The notes: generated from the letters alone by a model not told the origin. Shown: positions 17,789-29,600, counted from the first letter of the stretch. The stretch: DNA of 64,000 bases from JBBATK01 sp044224515 (GCA_044224515.1 JBGAKH010000002.1:186001-250000); one strand, 5' to 3'. Program-made: numbers and translations.

Positions 17789-18661
17789 TTACTGCTGAAC
17801 CGTAAACTTACCGCCGCTAACCAGTCGCACAACCACACTCAAAATGAAGACAATCACGATGAGTACGGTGGCGCCTGCCCACGCTTGTGCGTGCCAATCG
17901 TCGTAAGGCGAAGTTGCATAGGTATAGATCTGCACCGGTAACGACGCAATGGGTTGGTCTAAACCGGTATGCCAAAATCTGTTATTTAAGGCAGTGAACA
18001 ACAAGGGAGCGGTCTCTCCCGCTGCTCGTGCAACGGCAAGCATAACTGCTGTAACAATACCTTTTGCTGCCGCGCTTAGAACGATTCGCGTATTGACAAT
18101 CCATCTCGGTGCACCGAGTGCTAGTCCTGCCTCACGTAACGTAAGCGGTACCAGCTTCAATAACTCTTCTGTTGTTTTGGTGATCGTCGGGATCATGAGT
18201 ACGGCAAGGGCAACAGAACCTGCATAGGCAGAGAAGTGTCCCATAGGTTTCACCACCAAAGCATAAGCGAAAATCCCCACGATGATAGAAGGCAAACCGC
18301 TCATTACTTCGGTCAAGAAGCGAACAATGGACGAAAATGTATTCGTTCCGTACTCAGCCAGGTAGATACCACAGAGCAAACCTATGGGAACAGCAATGAG
18401 GGCTGACATTCCCATCATGATTAACGTCCCAACAATAGCATTACCCATACCACCGCCACTTTCTCCAACCGGCTTCGGCAGATGCGTAAAGAACTCCCAG
18501 TTCAACGCACTAATACCTTCACGCACCGTGTAGAACAAAATCAAGGCCAGCGGCACAAGCGCAATGACCACGCACAGTGCACACAAACCAATCATAAGAT
18601 TGTTGAACACATTGCGACGAACGATGGTCGACTGCTTGAACTGCAAACGACGAGTGCTCAT
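17789..18661 (-). CDS. pstA: Phosphate ABC transporter permease PstA
   Basis: A 290-residue inner-membrane permease with six hydrophobic segments and the binding-protein-dependent permease loop LREAGLALGAPRWIVNTRIVLSAA (EAA-type motif, residues ~180-205), followed by AVARAAGETAPLLFTA, typical of PstA. The ATG overlaps the pstC stop in ATGA, giving translational coupling. Together with PstC it forms the channel. Confidence 0.96.
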   Translation of the reverse strand: MSTRRLQFKQSTIVRRNVFNNLMIGLCALCVVIALVPLALILFYTVREGISALNWEFFTHLPKPVGESGGGMGNAIVGTLIMMGMSALIAVPIGLLCGIYLAEYGTNTFSSIVRFLTEVMSGLPSIIVGIFAYALVVKPMGHFSAYAGSVALAVLMIPTITKTTEELLKLVPLTLREAGLALGAPRWIVNTRIVLSAAAKGIVTAVMLAVARAAGETAPLLFTALNNRFWHTGLDQPIASLPVQIYTYATSPYDDWHAQAWAGATVLIVIVFILSVVVRLVSGGKFTVQQ

Positions 18662-19659
18662 TGACGTCCTCCGGCGATTTTCTTGCGACTAACACTCCAA
18701 ACTAGCAGACGTGCCAGAGTGTTTACGACAAAAGTGGTGAGTAACAACACCAGGCCAACCTCGATCAGGGCAGAAACATAAGTGCCCGACGTTGCTTCGT
18801 TAAACTCGTTGGCGATAACCGAAGCCATGGTATAACCCGGTTGAAAGATGCTTGCCGTGATCTGCGGTGAATTACCAATCACCAGCGTCACAGCCATGGT
18901 CTCACCCAAAGCGCGACCCAAGCCCAAAATTACCGCACCGAGAATGCCCCAGCGAGCATTCGCGACGACAATGAGGATCGCTTCCCACTTGGTGCTTCCC
19001 AATGCTAAGGCAGCTTCACGTTGCGACATCGGAATGGCCAACATGACATCTCGCGAAATACTGGTGATAATCGGAAGAATCATGACGATCAGAATACAAG
19101 CCGCTGCAAACATATTGGGACCTACGACAGGTCCGGCAAACAGCGGAAAGGAATTCCCAAGCAGATTCGATAAAGGCTGCGAAAGATGCGTCTGCAAATA
19201 GGGAACCATGACAAAAACACCCCACACACCGTAGACGATGGATGGAATGGCTGCCAGAGTTTCAACAAGAAAGGAGAGGACTGTTCGCATCGTCTGACCG
19301 GACACTTCCACCAGGAAGATGGCAATGCCCAAGCTTAAGGGTAAAGCCATTGCCAAGCCTAATAGCGACGAAACAATGGTACCATAGAGGAAGGGTGCTG
19401 CGCCATATACTTCATTAACGGGATCCCAAGTCTTCGATGTGAAAAACGAGGTTCCGAACTTATTGATGGTTTCATTGGAGCTGGCAACTAACTCCCAGAT
19501 GAGTCCACCAATGACCACAACGATAATAATAGCCGCGCTTGCGCACAGCACATAGAACACACCATCACCAATCTGCGATTTCACTTTGGTGACGAGTGAG
19601 CGTATTTCAGCCGAACGTCCGTGCGACGTAGCTTCAGGTAGCGCAGATGTTGTGCCCAT
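18658..19659 (-). CDS. pstC: Phosphate ABC transporter permease PstC
   Basis: A 333-residue permease with six predicted membrane helices. The EAA loop REAALALGSTKWEAILIVVANARWGI and the following GLGRALGETMAVTLVIGN are PstC signatures. A ~35-residue soluble N-terminus precedes the first helix. It is the first gene of the unit pstC-pstA-pstB-phoU. No pstS (periplasmic phosphate-binding protein) is adjacent; upstream lies a non-coding stretch and an unrelated cytochrome. The binding protein must be encoded elsewhere. Confidence 0.96.
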   Translation of the reverse strand: MGTTSALPEATSHGRSAEIRSLVTKVKSQIGDGVFYVLCASAAIIIVVVIGGLIWELVASSNETINKFGTSFFTSKTWDPVNEVYGAAPFLYGTIVSSLLGLAMALPLSLGIAIFLVEVSGQTMRTVLSFLVETLAAIPSIVYGVWGVFVMVPYLQTHLSQPLSNLLGNSFPLFAGPVVGPNMFAAACILIVMILPIITSISRDVMLAIPMSQREAALALGSTKWEAILIVVANARWGILGAVILGLGRALGETMAVTLVIGNSPQITASIFQPGYTMASVIANEFNEATSGTYVSALIEVGLVLLLTTFVVNTLARLLVWSVSRKKIAGGRQ

Positions 19660-20369
19660 AAGTCCTGCAATTTACTGAATCATCCGCTCAATAACACCGC
19701 CAATGCTAGGCTGTTATTGAATCGTAATGAGATGATCCTTGCTTCTCCGGCATGAATTCAAGGGCTTCGCGAATGTAGTAATCGCAACGCTCTACACAAC
19801 CGAAGTTTCGGAAGAAACACTCCGACCTTTTCTGGCTGTATCTACTTCTCAATTCTCGTGTTACTTAGTGAAAGCACGTACGACATGTCGTTGCCGGCAA
19901 ACACCACGATTCCCTCTTGGTGTTCACCTACTATCCTTCAACAGGGCAAAACTCTTTGAGATGCAGAGACTGAGAAGGAAAGCCTAGCAAATGCGATAGC
20001 GACTGTCAAGCAACACCGTAGCATTTTTGCAGTTGAAGACGAGAGCCACACAGTGGTTATCACAGTAGTACGTACCGTACTCGATACGGTACTTGAGAAC
20101 GTTATCATGTAAAGGGCGGTTCAGCGTGAATCGAGCTGAAACAGAACCGTGGGCTTTGTTGTCTTTGCCTTTTGGGCAGTCGGCAGTCGTCAACAAATAT
20201 GTGTGCATTTTTTGTTTCACATTGACTTTTTACAGCAGACGCCCGGTCGATCGAAAGCTAAAAAATGGTTATATAAGGCTTTTTTCGGCTAATTTGATGG
20301 CTCAACATTAAGTTTTTCACTCCTATATTGCCAACCATTCACTATTCACTAACCAGTCATTCACAGTTT
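19660..20369. other. Long divergent intergenic region upstream of pstC
   Basis: Apart from one possible small gene (19984-20208, listed separately), these 710 bases hold no recognisable coding sequence. The stretch between 19660 and 19983 must carry the pst promoter; I could not identify a convincing Pho box. Near the plus-strand cytochrome a TAATTTG element (20288-20294) resembles the Bacteroidetes -7 box with one base fewer. Confidence 0.4.
19984..20208 (-). CDS. Possible small cysteine-containing protein, unknown function
   Basis: A 74-codon frame starting ATG 20208 (an in-frame GTG lies four codons upstream). The start is preceded by an A-rich stretch, as is common for initiation in this group. 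Codon choice resembles neighbouring genes. The sequence has no signal peptide, is fairly charged in its first half (DCPKGKDNKAHGS) and ends with four cysteines in YYCDNHC...FNC...RYRIC. I do not recognise a family. It sits alone between pstC and the cytochrome gene. It may be spurious. Confidence 0.35.
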   Translation of the reverse strand: MHTYLLTTADCPKGKDNKAHGSVSARFTLNRPLHDNVLKYRIEYGTYYCDNHCVALVFNCKNATVLLDSRYRIC

Positions 20370-21272
20370 ATGAAGAGATTTCTAATCTTTGCCATACTTG
20401 CCCTTCCGGCAGTACTCCCCCTCGAGAGTTTTATCGAGAAACCGAGTTCAGAAGGTATCGCAGCGGACACAATTTGTTTCTCACGTGATATTCTTCCCAT
20501 GTTGAACTCAAATTGCGCCATGTCCGGTTGCCACGATGCTTCCGCTGCAGGTGGTTTTAAACTTACGACTGCTGCGGGTGTGCTCAAGGGTGTTAAAGCA
20601 GGATCACCTTCGACCAGCAGCATCTACCGTGAAATCAACTCCGGCTCAATGCCCCGCTCTCCGTGGAAGCGTCTACCGGATTCACTCAAGACCCGTTTGT
20701 CAGCGTGGATTACAGCCGGTGCAAAAACAGCGGAGTGTGTTGAAGCATTCTGCGATACATCCAACGTCACCTACGCAAAAGATATCAAACCCATCATCCA
20801 AACTGCGTGTGTTGGATGTCATCAAACCACGTCCGCAGAAGGTGGCTTCCATATGGATGTTGACGCCACCAACCAAGAAAACAAGGTTCGTATTTACGAA
20901 TCTGCAGCACACATAAATGGTGCTGCTGCAATGCCGCGAAACATTGCTCAACTGAGTGCATGCCAAATTGCCAAGCTGCGTATCTGGGCTCTGGGCACGA
21001 GTGAAGTGGCAAACGATCCAAGTGCGGACGATGCATTCAGTATTGTACAAGACAATGGTGAGGAAGTCCTCCGCTTCCAATTAGCACTAAGCACGCAGGC
21101 AAGTGTGAACGTGTATAGTGCGGATGGACGTGTTATCACAAGCATACCAAGCAGTGTTTATGCTGCCGGTTACAACCAGGTTCGTCTTGGAACCTCGATG
21201 CAAGCACATGGCTTGTACTTCGTTCGATTCGTTAGCCAAGGCACAACCCGTTCGATGAAATTCTTGCGTTAG
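20370..21272 (+). CDS. Diheme c-type cytochrome with T9SS sorting domain
   Basis: A 300-residue exported protein; ATG 20370 begins a signal peptide (MKRFLIFAILALPAVLPLES). Two homologous cytochrome-like modules are visible. The first has C49-x4-C54-H55 (CAMSGCH), the second C147-x2-C150-H151 (CVGCH). Both are preceded by a DI.P.(I/L)..(N/T).C segment and followed by AGGF or EGGF and a distal SMPRS or AMPRN methionine candidate. The first spacing is the CX4CH variant seen in some Bacteroidetes cytochromes. The C-terminal ~75 residues (STQASVNVYSADG... GLYFVRFVSQG) form a type A T9SS sorting domain, so a heme protein appears to be delivered to the surface. Attachment of both hemes is inferred. 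Confidence 0.82.
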   Translation: MKRFLIFAILALPAVLPLESFIEKPSSEGIAADTICFSRDILPMLNSNCAMSGCHDASAAGGFKLTTAAGVLKGVKAGSPSTSSIYREINSGSMPRSPWKRLPDSLKTRLSAWITAGAKTAECVEAFCDTSNVTYAKDIKPIIQTACVGCHQTTSAEGGFHMDVDATNQENKVRIYESAAHINGAAAMPRNIAQLSACQIAKLRIWALGTSEVANDPSADDAFSIVQDNGEEVLRFQLALSTQASVNVYSADGRVITSIPSSVYAAGYNQVRLGTSMQAHGLYFVRFVSQGTTRSMKFLR

Positions 21273-21300
21273 TCGTAGTGTATCTCGACATTAAAAGTAA

Positions 21301-21331
21301 AAGCCCAACGGCGTTGCCGTTGGGCTTTTTT
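21301..21331. terminator. Bidirectional Rho-independent terminator
   Basis: A perfect 12-bp stem AAGCCCAACGGC / GCCGTTGGGCTT with a GTT loop, followed by a T-run on the plus strand. On the minus strand the stem is followed by TTACTTTT. It separates the convergent cytochrome and OmpA-family genes. Confidence 0.92.
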
Positions 21332-21394
21332 ATTACTTCTACTTCACGCTTTGGCAGCCGGATCTGAGGTAGACTTCAATTCCGGATGCGGAAG

Positions 21395-23614
21395 TTAGGG
21401 ATTCTCAACGGGTGTCTCAACGACAATGTTCACCGTCCGGTTGTACATGCGACCTTCAGGGAAATTGTTGTCGTAAAGTTCTTGCTCTTTTCCATAACCT
21501 TTGGCGGTTGATGAAGGAAGATTGAGAGCCTTCGCTGTATAATCAGCTCGTTTGGTGCTTAGCATCATGTTGTACTCAGCGCTTCCACTTCGGTCGGTGT
21601 GGCCGGTGATCACGTAGGTGGACTTAGGACTCGAATGTTCCTTAATGTATTTGATCAACGCTAAATGCGAGGCTGTGTGAGTGTAGCTACCGAATTCGTA
21701 GAGAATGAGCGAGTATTTGTCAACGTACTTGTCATTCACGCGCTCGCGATCTTGTCTTGTCTGCATCTCTACCGGAAAGGTTTGCGTGATTCTGCGCAGC
21801 GAATCGAGTTTGTCGTGCACGTCAAAACGAATACGAATGTCATGCAAATCGCGAGGCCCGCGCGAGAGATCTTTATTGATATCCCATTGCAAGTGTTTAT
21901 CAGGCATACTGCGACCGCTCATTGCAACGAATACACTGTCGTTCAAGACCGAGTGCACCGACCAATCCTTGACACCCACAGAACTCTTTACAGTTGGATA
22001 GAAGTGTAGTGAGCTCACGTGTTGTGCGCGTAAAACCGTATCTAGCAATACGACGTTGCGAAGAATCTCAGGATCGTTGGAGCTGATTTCGACGCGACGG
22101 TTCTCGTCGATACCATCTTGACTCTTTGCACTGGAGGGCACAGCCGGAAGGTTTTGCGCTTTTACTTTCAAGCGTGCCGGATCAATTCCCCATACCTTTT
22201 CGAAATAGTCGCGCACGCGTTCTGCGCGTGCTTTCGACAATGCGGTGTTTGCCTTTTCCGGTCCCAGATCCTGATTACATCCTGTAAAAGTCAACACTGC
22301 TTTTGAGTTGTCGCGCATACGATTGCCTATGATATTCAGCACTTGTCTGTAGATTTCAAGTGCTGAGCTCTTTCGAAGCGCATTGACGTTGAATGATTCG
22401 GTTTGCTGAGCCGGAACTTGCACGTAGCGTTCCGGTATCACATCACTATTTTCATCAAAAAAGATATAGGGAAGCAGTGGTTGTATGGAATTGCCCACAA
22501 CTTCTTCAATCTTCACCGTAACGATGTCTTTCTCCTCACCGTCTTGATCCGACGCTTTGAGCTTCATCGCTGTCTCAAGGCAATACGGTCGCTTTTCCGG
22601 GAGGGTCTTTACATAGCTCTGCCATACTTCGGTCAATAGGGTAAGCGTGTTGTATCCTGACTCAATTTCTTGTTCGTCGGTGGAATCATGCTTGAGTTCA
22701 ATCTGCACCGCGCTAATGTCATAGGATTTCTCCACTGTTGTGTCGCGATGATACACTGTATCGTAACGCATCAGTGGAGGAACAATCGGATTGTATCGCA
22801 CAGACGCACCTACCTGCAGAGCGCTGATATGCCAGTCAATTTCCTTGCTTACACTCGGTAAGAGTCGTGTGTAATTCAGCTCAGGCGAAAGGATCAATGT
22901 TTTCTTCTTGTTCAAGGGCACGTCAATACGCAACCCCACTCGAGCCATGAGATAAAGACTGATAGCCTGCGGTAGCTCTTGCGCGTTGAACTCGTTGCGT
23001 GTGCGCAAACCACTCGGAAAGAACACGCCCTCTTGATCCGCAGCCAGTTTCTCAACCTGATCGAATTGCGTTCGAAGACTACTGCAGATCGGCAATGAAG
23101 CACTTAGCCAAAAGCCACTGACCGGCTGGAAGAGTATGGCAGGCTCAAGGTTAAGATTTGAGATGTGCGCCGTGATCGAATGGTCTATGCGAGCCTGCTC
23201 CGTGCCGGTTGATGTGGTGACGGTCGTCAGCGAATCCTGTTCGCGCGCAGTGAGAATTCCTCCCAATGATTCAAAACCCAGACGAAGTTGTGCGGACCAC
23301 AACGGACTAAGTACGTACTCACCAAAGATGGCTGCATGGATTCCACTTCCACTGCCCCTTTCAAAATGTGGACAGCAGTTCGGGTAACCGGGTATCTTCT
23401 GAAAATTCGTCGTATGGTTCAATGACGAGTAGTCGACCGCCACTCCCACGCTATACGGGAAGTGCGGCTTCTCAGACTGTGAATACACTTGTACGCCGAT
23501 AAGTGAATGCACAATGAAGAGTGAAACGATGCCGCTTAAGCGAAGTCCATGCAATAGCCGCTTTGAGCTACTAGCAAGAATGTCTTTGATGCTTCGTGTC
23601 ATGCTACTGCTCAT
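21395..23614 (-). CDS. OmpA-family outer-membrane protein with two OmpA-like domains
   Basis: A 739-residue exported protein. After a signal segment (SLFIVHSLIGVQVYSQ, ~30-46), residues 50-270 look like an eight-stranded outer-membrane barrel. A linker follows, then two OmpA-like peptidoglycan-binding modules. The first (~388-518) reads IFFDENSDVIPERY... LTFTGCNQD... RAERVRDYFEKVWGI... ENRRVEI. The second (~633-730) contains YVITGHTDRSGSAEYNMMLSTKRAD and ends RTVNIVVE. Both have the DxxG/NxxLSxxRA-type features, the second being the more canonical. The start codon overlaps the stop of the giant T9SS gene (ATGA at 23611-23614), so the two are made together. It may anchor or assemble the giant partner at the outer membrane. 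Confidence 0.88.
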   Translation of the reverse strand: MSSSMTRSIKDILASSSKRLLHGLRLSGIVSLFIVHSLIGVQVYSQSEKPHFPYSVGVAVDYSSLNHTTNFQKIPGYPNCCPHFERGSGSGIHAAIFGEYVLSPLWSAQLRLGFESLGGILTAREQDSLTTVTTSTGTEQARIDHSITAHISNLNLEPAILFQPVSGFWLSASLPICSSLRTQFDQVEKLAADQEGVFFPSGLRTRNEFNAQELPQAISLYLMARVGLRIDVPLNKKKTLILSPELNYTRLLPSVSKEIDWHISALQVGASVRYNPIVPPLMRYDTVYHRDTTVEKSYDISAVQIELKHDSTDEQEIESGYNTLTLLTEVWQSYVKTLPEKRPYCLETAMKLKASDQDGEEKDIVTVKIEEVVGNSIQPLLPYIFFDENSDVIPERYVQVPAQQTESFNVNALRKSSALEIYRQVLNIIGNRMRDNSKAVLTFTGCNQDLGPEKANTALSKARAERVRDYFEKVWGIDPARLKVKAQNLPAVPSSAKSQDGIDENRRVEISSNDPEILRNVVLLDTVLRAQHVSSLHFYPTVKSSVGVKDWSVHSVLNDSVFVAMSGRSMPDKHLQWDINKDLSRGPRDLHDIRIRFDVHDKLDSLRRITQTFPVEMQTRQDRERVNDKYVDKYSLILYEFGSYTHTASHLALIKYIKEHSSPKSTYVITGHTDRSGSAEYNMMLSTKRADYTAKALNLPSSTAKGYGKEQELYDNNFPEGRMYNRTVNIVVETPVENP

Positions 23615-26600
23615 CGAACTATCTCCAGTCTCTGCGTCTTCATTTCAGTAGCCGTGTGGAGAATGACTTGATATACACCGGACGGTATGGTTGCACACGA
23701 AGCTTTGTACTGCCACTCGGCAGCAGGTGGCATACCTTCATATAGCACCTGCGCAACACGTCCCATCGCGTCAACAACTTCAATGCGCACTGCTGCTCGT
23801 TCAGGGGTGCTCAGGTCTACCGTAATGTTACCGTCAGCCGGATTCGGGTACACAGAGCGTAGTGCAATAGCTTTAGCCCTATCAAATAGACGTGTTCCTC
23901 CATCTGTGCACTGACCGGAAATAGAAATTTTCGCATCCTTAGAACTCAGCGTTGCACTACCACCATTGGCAACAACGTTGCTGAAGTGCATTGCAGTCTG
24001 TACGTCATTTCCTAATGCTGCTTGCAATTCAAGTATTGCCAGAATTGAATCTTGGGCATCGATAGCTTGGCTTTCGATCGACACGGTACGCGTTGGCCCG
24101 TCTTCAACACTGCTCAGTAGCGAACCGTGGCGCACACTACGTAACGACAGCAGTGTGGTATTCCACTGGAGTTGAGCGCTCATAGTAGATATACCTGCCA
24201 ACTTCGCACCGCGCACATCATGTATGTACAGCGGATACTCGAAGACCTGGCCGATCTGCACCGTCGTATCCAAGGCATACACCGAAATTTCAGCCCGCAG
24301 GTTGGCAGAGAGTTCAACAGGGTTTTCGCGACCGCAATTGTCGCGGTAACTCAGTGTCTCGCGAATCCATCCACTCGAGTCCGGTGCATCGAAGTGCATA
24401 TAGGCCACTCCTTGGGTGTACAACGGAAGCGGATTCGGAGAGATGGAATCAATGGTGAAGTACTGTCCTCGAATCGGCGTCGGCACCACTTGCTCAAGCG
24501 AACCATCGTTCACAATAACCATTGTGGCACTGTACTGTTGACTCCGATTCACAATGCCATAGAAGAAGGGATTATCCTTCCAAATCATGTCAACGGAATC
24601 TTTAAGTACCTTCAATGCAATGCTACGTTCAGCGTTTGTACTACTGTCCGTATTTGAAATCAAAACCAACTCCGCACTACGCATACCTGTGTAAGAATGC
24701 GAAAGGTGTCGCAGAAGAACCAAATGCTGTGCTGACGGCTCGAGTTCAAAGGAACTGTCGTTCACAATTGTAAACTCATTGGCTTGTGCACCCCGTAAGA
24801 ACATGCGACTGACAAGCAGATTATCACCACCGGTATTTTTGACGACGACTGTGGTATCGAGAGATGGATAGCACTGCTCGTGAGCGGATAGTTCGGTGAT
24901 TGACTGCAAGTGTGCCGGAACAATTTTCATAACCTCGATGACCACCGCCAATCGATGTGCGGTTGCACAGCTGTCAAAAACTGTGATCGTATCGCGGTAG
25001 ACTCCGGCGCTGTCTCCAGCAAAGCGCACATAGGCAATTGCGGAATCACCAACCGGCACAGGATTCTTCGACAAAGAGTCGAGCGAGAACTTATTGCGAG
25101 TTACCGGTGTTGCAATGCGCAAAGGCAAACTTCCGGTGTTGTAGACAACAATCTGCTGCGTTGTCTTGCGCCATTCGCGAAGCGTCGGAAAACTCAGCAC
25201 GGTTGAAGCAAAACGCATATCTGCTCGCTGAACTTCCACCGACAATGAGAGAACCAGAATCGAATCCTTTTCAGAGTTCGAGTAAATGGAAATTGTCGAA
25301 GGAATGCTTTGCGATGTTGCGCCACTACCGCTGGCATCGCAACGAATACGCAAAGTATCAACAGCACCGGGCAGAACGATTCTAGGAAGGGGTGTAATCA
25401 GACTCATGCTAAGCAGAGCCGATTGTGAGAATGCGACTGAGTCGATGCGCAACGTATCAAGTCCGCTGTTTCGTACGACGACTGAGGTGTCTCGTTTTGG
25501 CGTGCACGGGACAGCAAAGGTTTTTGGAGGAGTGAGACTAATTCGTGGACGCAGACTTTGCACCTGAGCATGGATACGCAAAGGCTGCGCCTTTGCACAC
25601 TGATCCTGCACGTTGAGTGTGTCGTAGACCGACGTTCCGCTCGGTGCTCCGGCAAAACGCAGAGTATAGATAGCAGAAGCTCCGGCGGGCGTTGGATTGG
25701 GAACGACTGAGACAAGGCTAAAGAGACCTCGCTGCTGCGGAACTGTCCACTGTATCTCGGCGCTACCGGTATTAACAAGGGTGTCGCTAAGCGTCGCAGC
25801 CGTATTTGGAGCAATATCAATGAACTCCTGTGCGGCGGTATCAAATCGAAACGCGGTATAATTCCAGTGAGCACTAAGAGGAATCAGTGTCTGACCATTT
25901 GTTGTGTTTTGAGCGTTCGATTCAATGACGAGCGAAGCACCGGTAGAGTTGAGTTCCTTTGGAGTATAGCGAATAACGATTGAGTCGAGAGCATCAGGAT
26001 CTATCGTTGATGCCGGTTTGCGGACAATGCTGAATTGCTGCAAACTGTCGTTGATGATACGTAGGTCTTTTATCGACAAGGGCATCATGCCTACGTTAGT
26101 GATAATAATAGTCGTATCGAATTGCGATTGGCATGTGCGACTCTGTATATCAAGATTCGACAAAATGTACACAGTAGCTTTAGGACTCTGTGTGAAGGCT
26201 CGAAGACGAGCCGAAACTTCTCCCCCGCACGTATCACGAACAGTGTACAGTGTGTCGTACACCATGGAGGTATCTCCGTTATTAAAGTTCACAAAGATCC
26301 GTGCGCTTTGTCCGGAAGGTATGGGGTTTGGCGCGATGGACATTATCGTGAACTTGCCCAGCTTCACAGGTGTCGGCAGGTACATACCCACACTTCCTCG
26401 ATTGACAATGGTTAGGAAGCCATCAACCGATGTGAAGGGTCGCACATTAAGGAAATCCAGCGTTTGAGTCGGGAAGAACCAAATAACCGTGTCACGTTTT
26501 GCGGTCAAGCCCACGTCCAAAACACCCTTGGGAGTATTCTGTGCATTTGAGTAGACTCTGAGCGTTGCAGCCCGTGATCCGGAAAACTGCGGTAGATATT

Positions 26601-29600
26601 GGACGCGAATGTTTTTAAACGATGCTGCGGAAATGGTATCTGGAAACACACTCACTACTTTAAAGTAAATGGAGTCTGAACCAATGATACGCACGCTATC
26701 AATCTGCATCACACCGGTTCCCGTATTGTTGATACGAATCACGGTGTCGATGGGATTAAGAGCCGAACAAATGGGAGACAGCATCGCATAGTCTTTCTGT
26801 GCTGAAGCAATGCGTGGAATACCTATGCCCTCTCCCGCCAATAGGATGGTTGCGGGCGAGCCAAGGAAAGCATGGTAGAAAGCAAGCCGAGCACTGGTGA
26901 GTGCTATTCGGGTCGGGGCGAATCGCAGGGTGATGACCCGAGTCTCATTCGGCTGTAGAACAAAACTTCCGCCTCCGCTAACGATGGAGAATTGAACCGT
27001 GTCCGGACCCAGTATCCGTGTATTCGTTATGGTTAAGGCTGAAGATGTAACGTTTTTGATAGTTGCCGTTACTGTGGTGTCTTTCTTTGTTGTGATTTCG
27101 ACCTTTCCGAAATCAATCTGTTCAATAAGATTGTTCGTTGGTGGATTGACCGACTCACCGATCAACACAAAACGCAGTGTATCACACAGGGTCACAACCG
27201 TCATCGTCACTTGTTTGATACCCACGACTTTGGTTCGTGGAATGAAGCCTAATTCATAGCTGAGCGATTGACCCGGATAGAGGTAAAGTCCCGTGTTCTT
27301 TTTTACAATCCTGAACTCATCTTTGTTATATCCTTCAATCGTTACCGAATAGATGTAATCCCATGAAGAACCGATATTCATGATGATTTGATTGATCACG
27401 GAATCACGCGCTCCGTTGTTCAGCACTTTACCGAAGTTGATGGTATCTTTCTTAATCAGCTGCGAGGTGCCAATCACGAAGGGTGTCTTCGTGGTATCCA
27501 TCTGAATTGGTGAGGCTAAGCAGTCCCACAACCAAGCATTACCGTCGTGAGAACAAATCAACGCGCGCGAGGAGTTTTCCGACAATGCGATTTGTGATAC
27601 CGCGTACCCCTGGTGAGGGTTAACAGTGCGGATCACAGCTCTATCCGACGTCCGCCATAGACGTGCTTGATTGTTGGTGATCATTGGACCAACCACGTAA
27701 CCTGCATTCGGACAAATCGCTTGCACGTTGTCGCTGATACTTCCCAGCAGACTCAAAGTTGAGTCAAGAATGAAACTACGGTTTGTGGCTTGGTGGTAGA
27801 TCGTGGTGTATTTCGCACCCGGCGCGTAACTGATTTTTGAGCACTCTCCACCAAATCCATAAGTGTCCGTAAAGCGCATGGTTTCCGTCCAGCTTGCGGT
27901 GCTGATCGACACAACACTCATGTTCGTTGCCGATGCAAGTCCGGCAACCAGCAGGCTGTTGTCATTGTAACCGTAAACCAGATCACGCCCCGCGACAAAA
28001 TTGTTGATTGTCAGCGTGCGAATCAGTGCTCCTGTCGCAGTCGCGAAAACACGAACGGTGTTATCAGCTACAACCGCCACGTATTGACTGTTCCCGGAGA
28101 ATGCCGGACCGTAGCCGGCACTGCTAATGCGTGTGATTAACTGACCGCTAAGGACATTCCAAAGGGCCATTGAGTTGTCGGTCGACAAGGCAGCCAAGTA
28201 GATTCCGTTGGGACTTACCCGAAGCTGGTTGACTTTCGATGCCGTGGCAGCCAAGTCATAGAAGCACTTCAGCGTATCACGCGTTGCAACGTCATGCACG
28301 TAGACAGATCCGTCTTCGCCCATGGTTGCCACATTCTGGTCGTTGTTGAAGAAACAGCCCGATACCACGGCACCGCGCGCAGCATTACGCAACAGCAGTT
28401 GCTTTTCGTGCGTGCCACTCGAGGTCCACTGATTCACGCCACCAAATCCCGATGCCGTCAGAATGTGTGATCCATCGGAAGAAAACTGCGCAGACATACT
28501 GCGCCATGCGTGTTGATTCAATCGTCCACTGCCGTCAAAGCTGAATATCTGCGAAGCGGTCGACGGATCCCACACTACCACCGCTCCTCGGTAGGCATCA
28601 GGAACTCCCACCGCTGTTTCACCGCAGCTCAATACTCGGGTGCCACTTGCATTGAAGCAAGCGTAGTAGTGTGCACCGATAGAGCCACTGAAATTCTTGA
28701 GTTCACTGGAGCTCGACGTGCTGAAGATTCTAGAGTAACCACCCAGGTAACTCACAAGTACTTGATCTATTGAGGTCGGGTTGAAACTGACTGAGCTTAC
28801 CGCTGTAATCTTGGAAGGATCGAGATTCGTTATGCGAGTGCCGCTGCCAACGTACCAGACTACTGTTCGGCTTCCCACGTCTCCACTCGCCAATCGTGTT
28901 CCGTCTGCGCTGAAGGCAAGCGCGGACACCGGTGAGCTGTGATAAACTAAGGTACTGATGAGACTGCCATTGCTAAAGTCGTAGATGCGAATCGCATTAT
29001 TCAATGAGTTTACGCCGACTGCAATACGTGAGCCTGCCGCATTCAAACTCATGCACGTAAAGGTTGTCGTGAGGTCAACTATTGTTCGCACCAATGCATA
29101 GGTGCTGGCGTTCCAAATCTGGATGTACGCCCCGGGACTACCGTTTGAAAGCGTCAGGATGTAGCTGCCGTCCGGTGTCCATGCTACAGCACTCACCACG
29201 CGACCCGAACCCGGGTTCAAGGTTGCGAGAGTATCTCCGCTTTGCAAACTCAGTACGTATGCTTTTCGCGTTGACAGATAACTGTTGTCAGGATTCAGAC
29301 ATGCAACAGCTTGGTTGTTGTTTTGTGGATTGTAGACGACTTGCTTCATCTGTCCCGCGTGTCCCAGCTTCAGAAACTGTGTTCTGTCGTTCTGGAATTT
29401 CAGGTGTGAGATACGAATGCGATTGTTCGAACCCGTGCGGGGAGGAGTGCGAAACCACTGCTCAAAGTTTCCGCTGAAGTTGTCGACCAGCATTGTCCAT
29501 GTTTTTGCATCGTCGTAGCTCCATTCCACACGAACAGAGTCGCCGGCAGCCACACCATCCCATCGGAAATAGGTGTAGTAGCACGAGTTGTAATTATCCG

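Noticed and set aside
19660..19983. A pstS gene or Pho box upstream of pstC
   Set aside because: No binding-protein sequence and no convincing direct repeats of the Pho-box type could be found.
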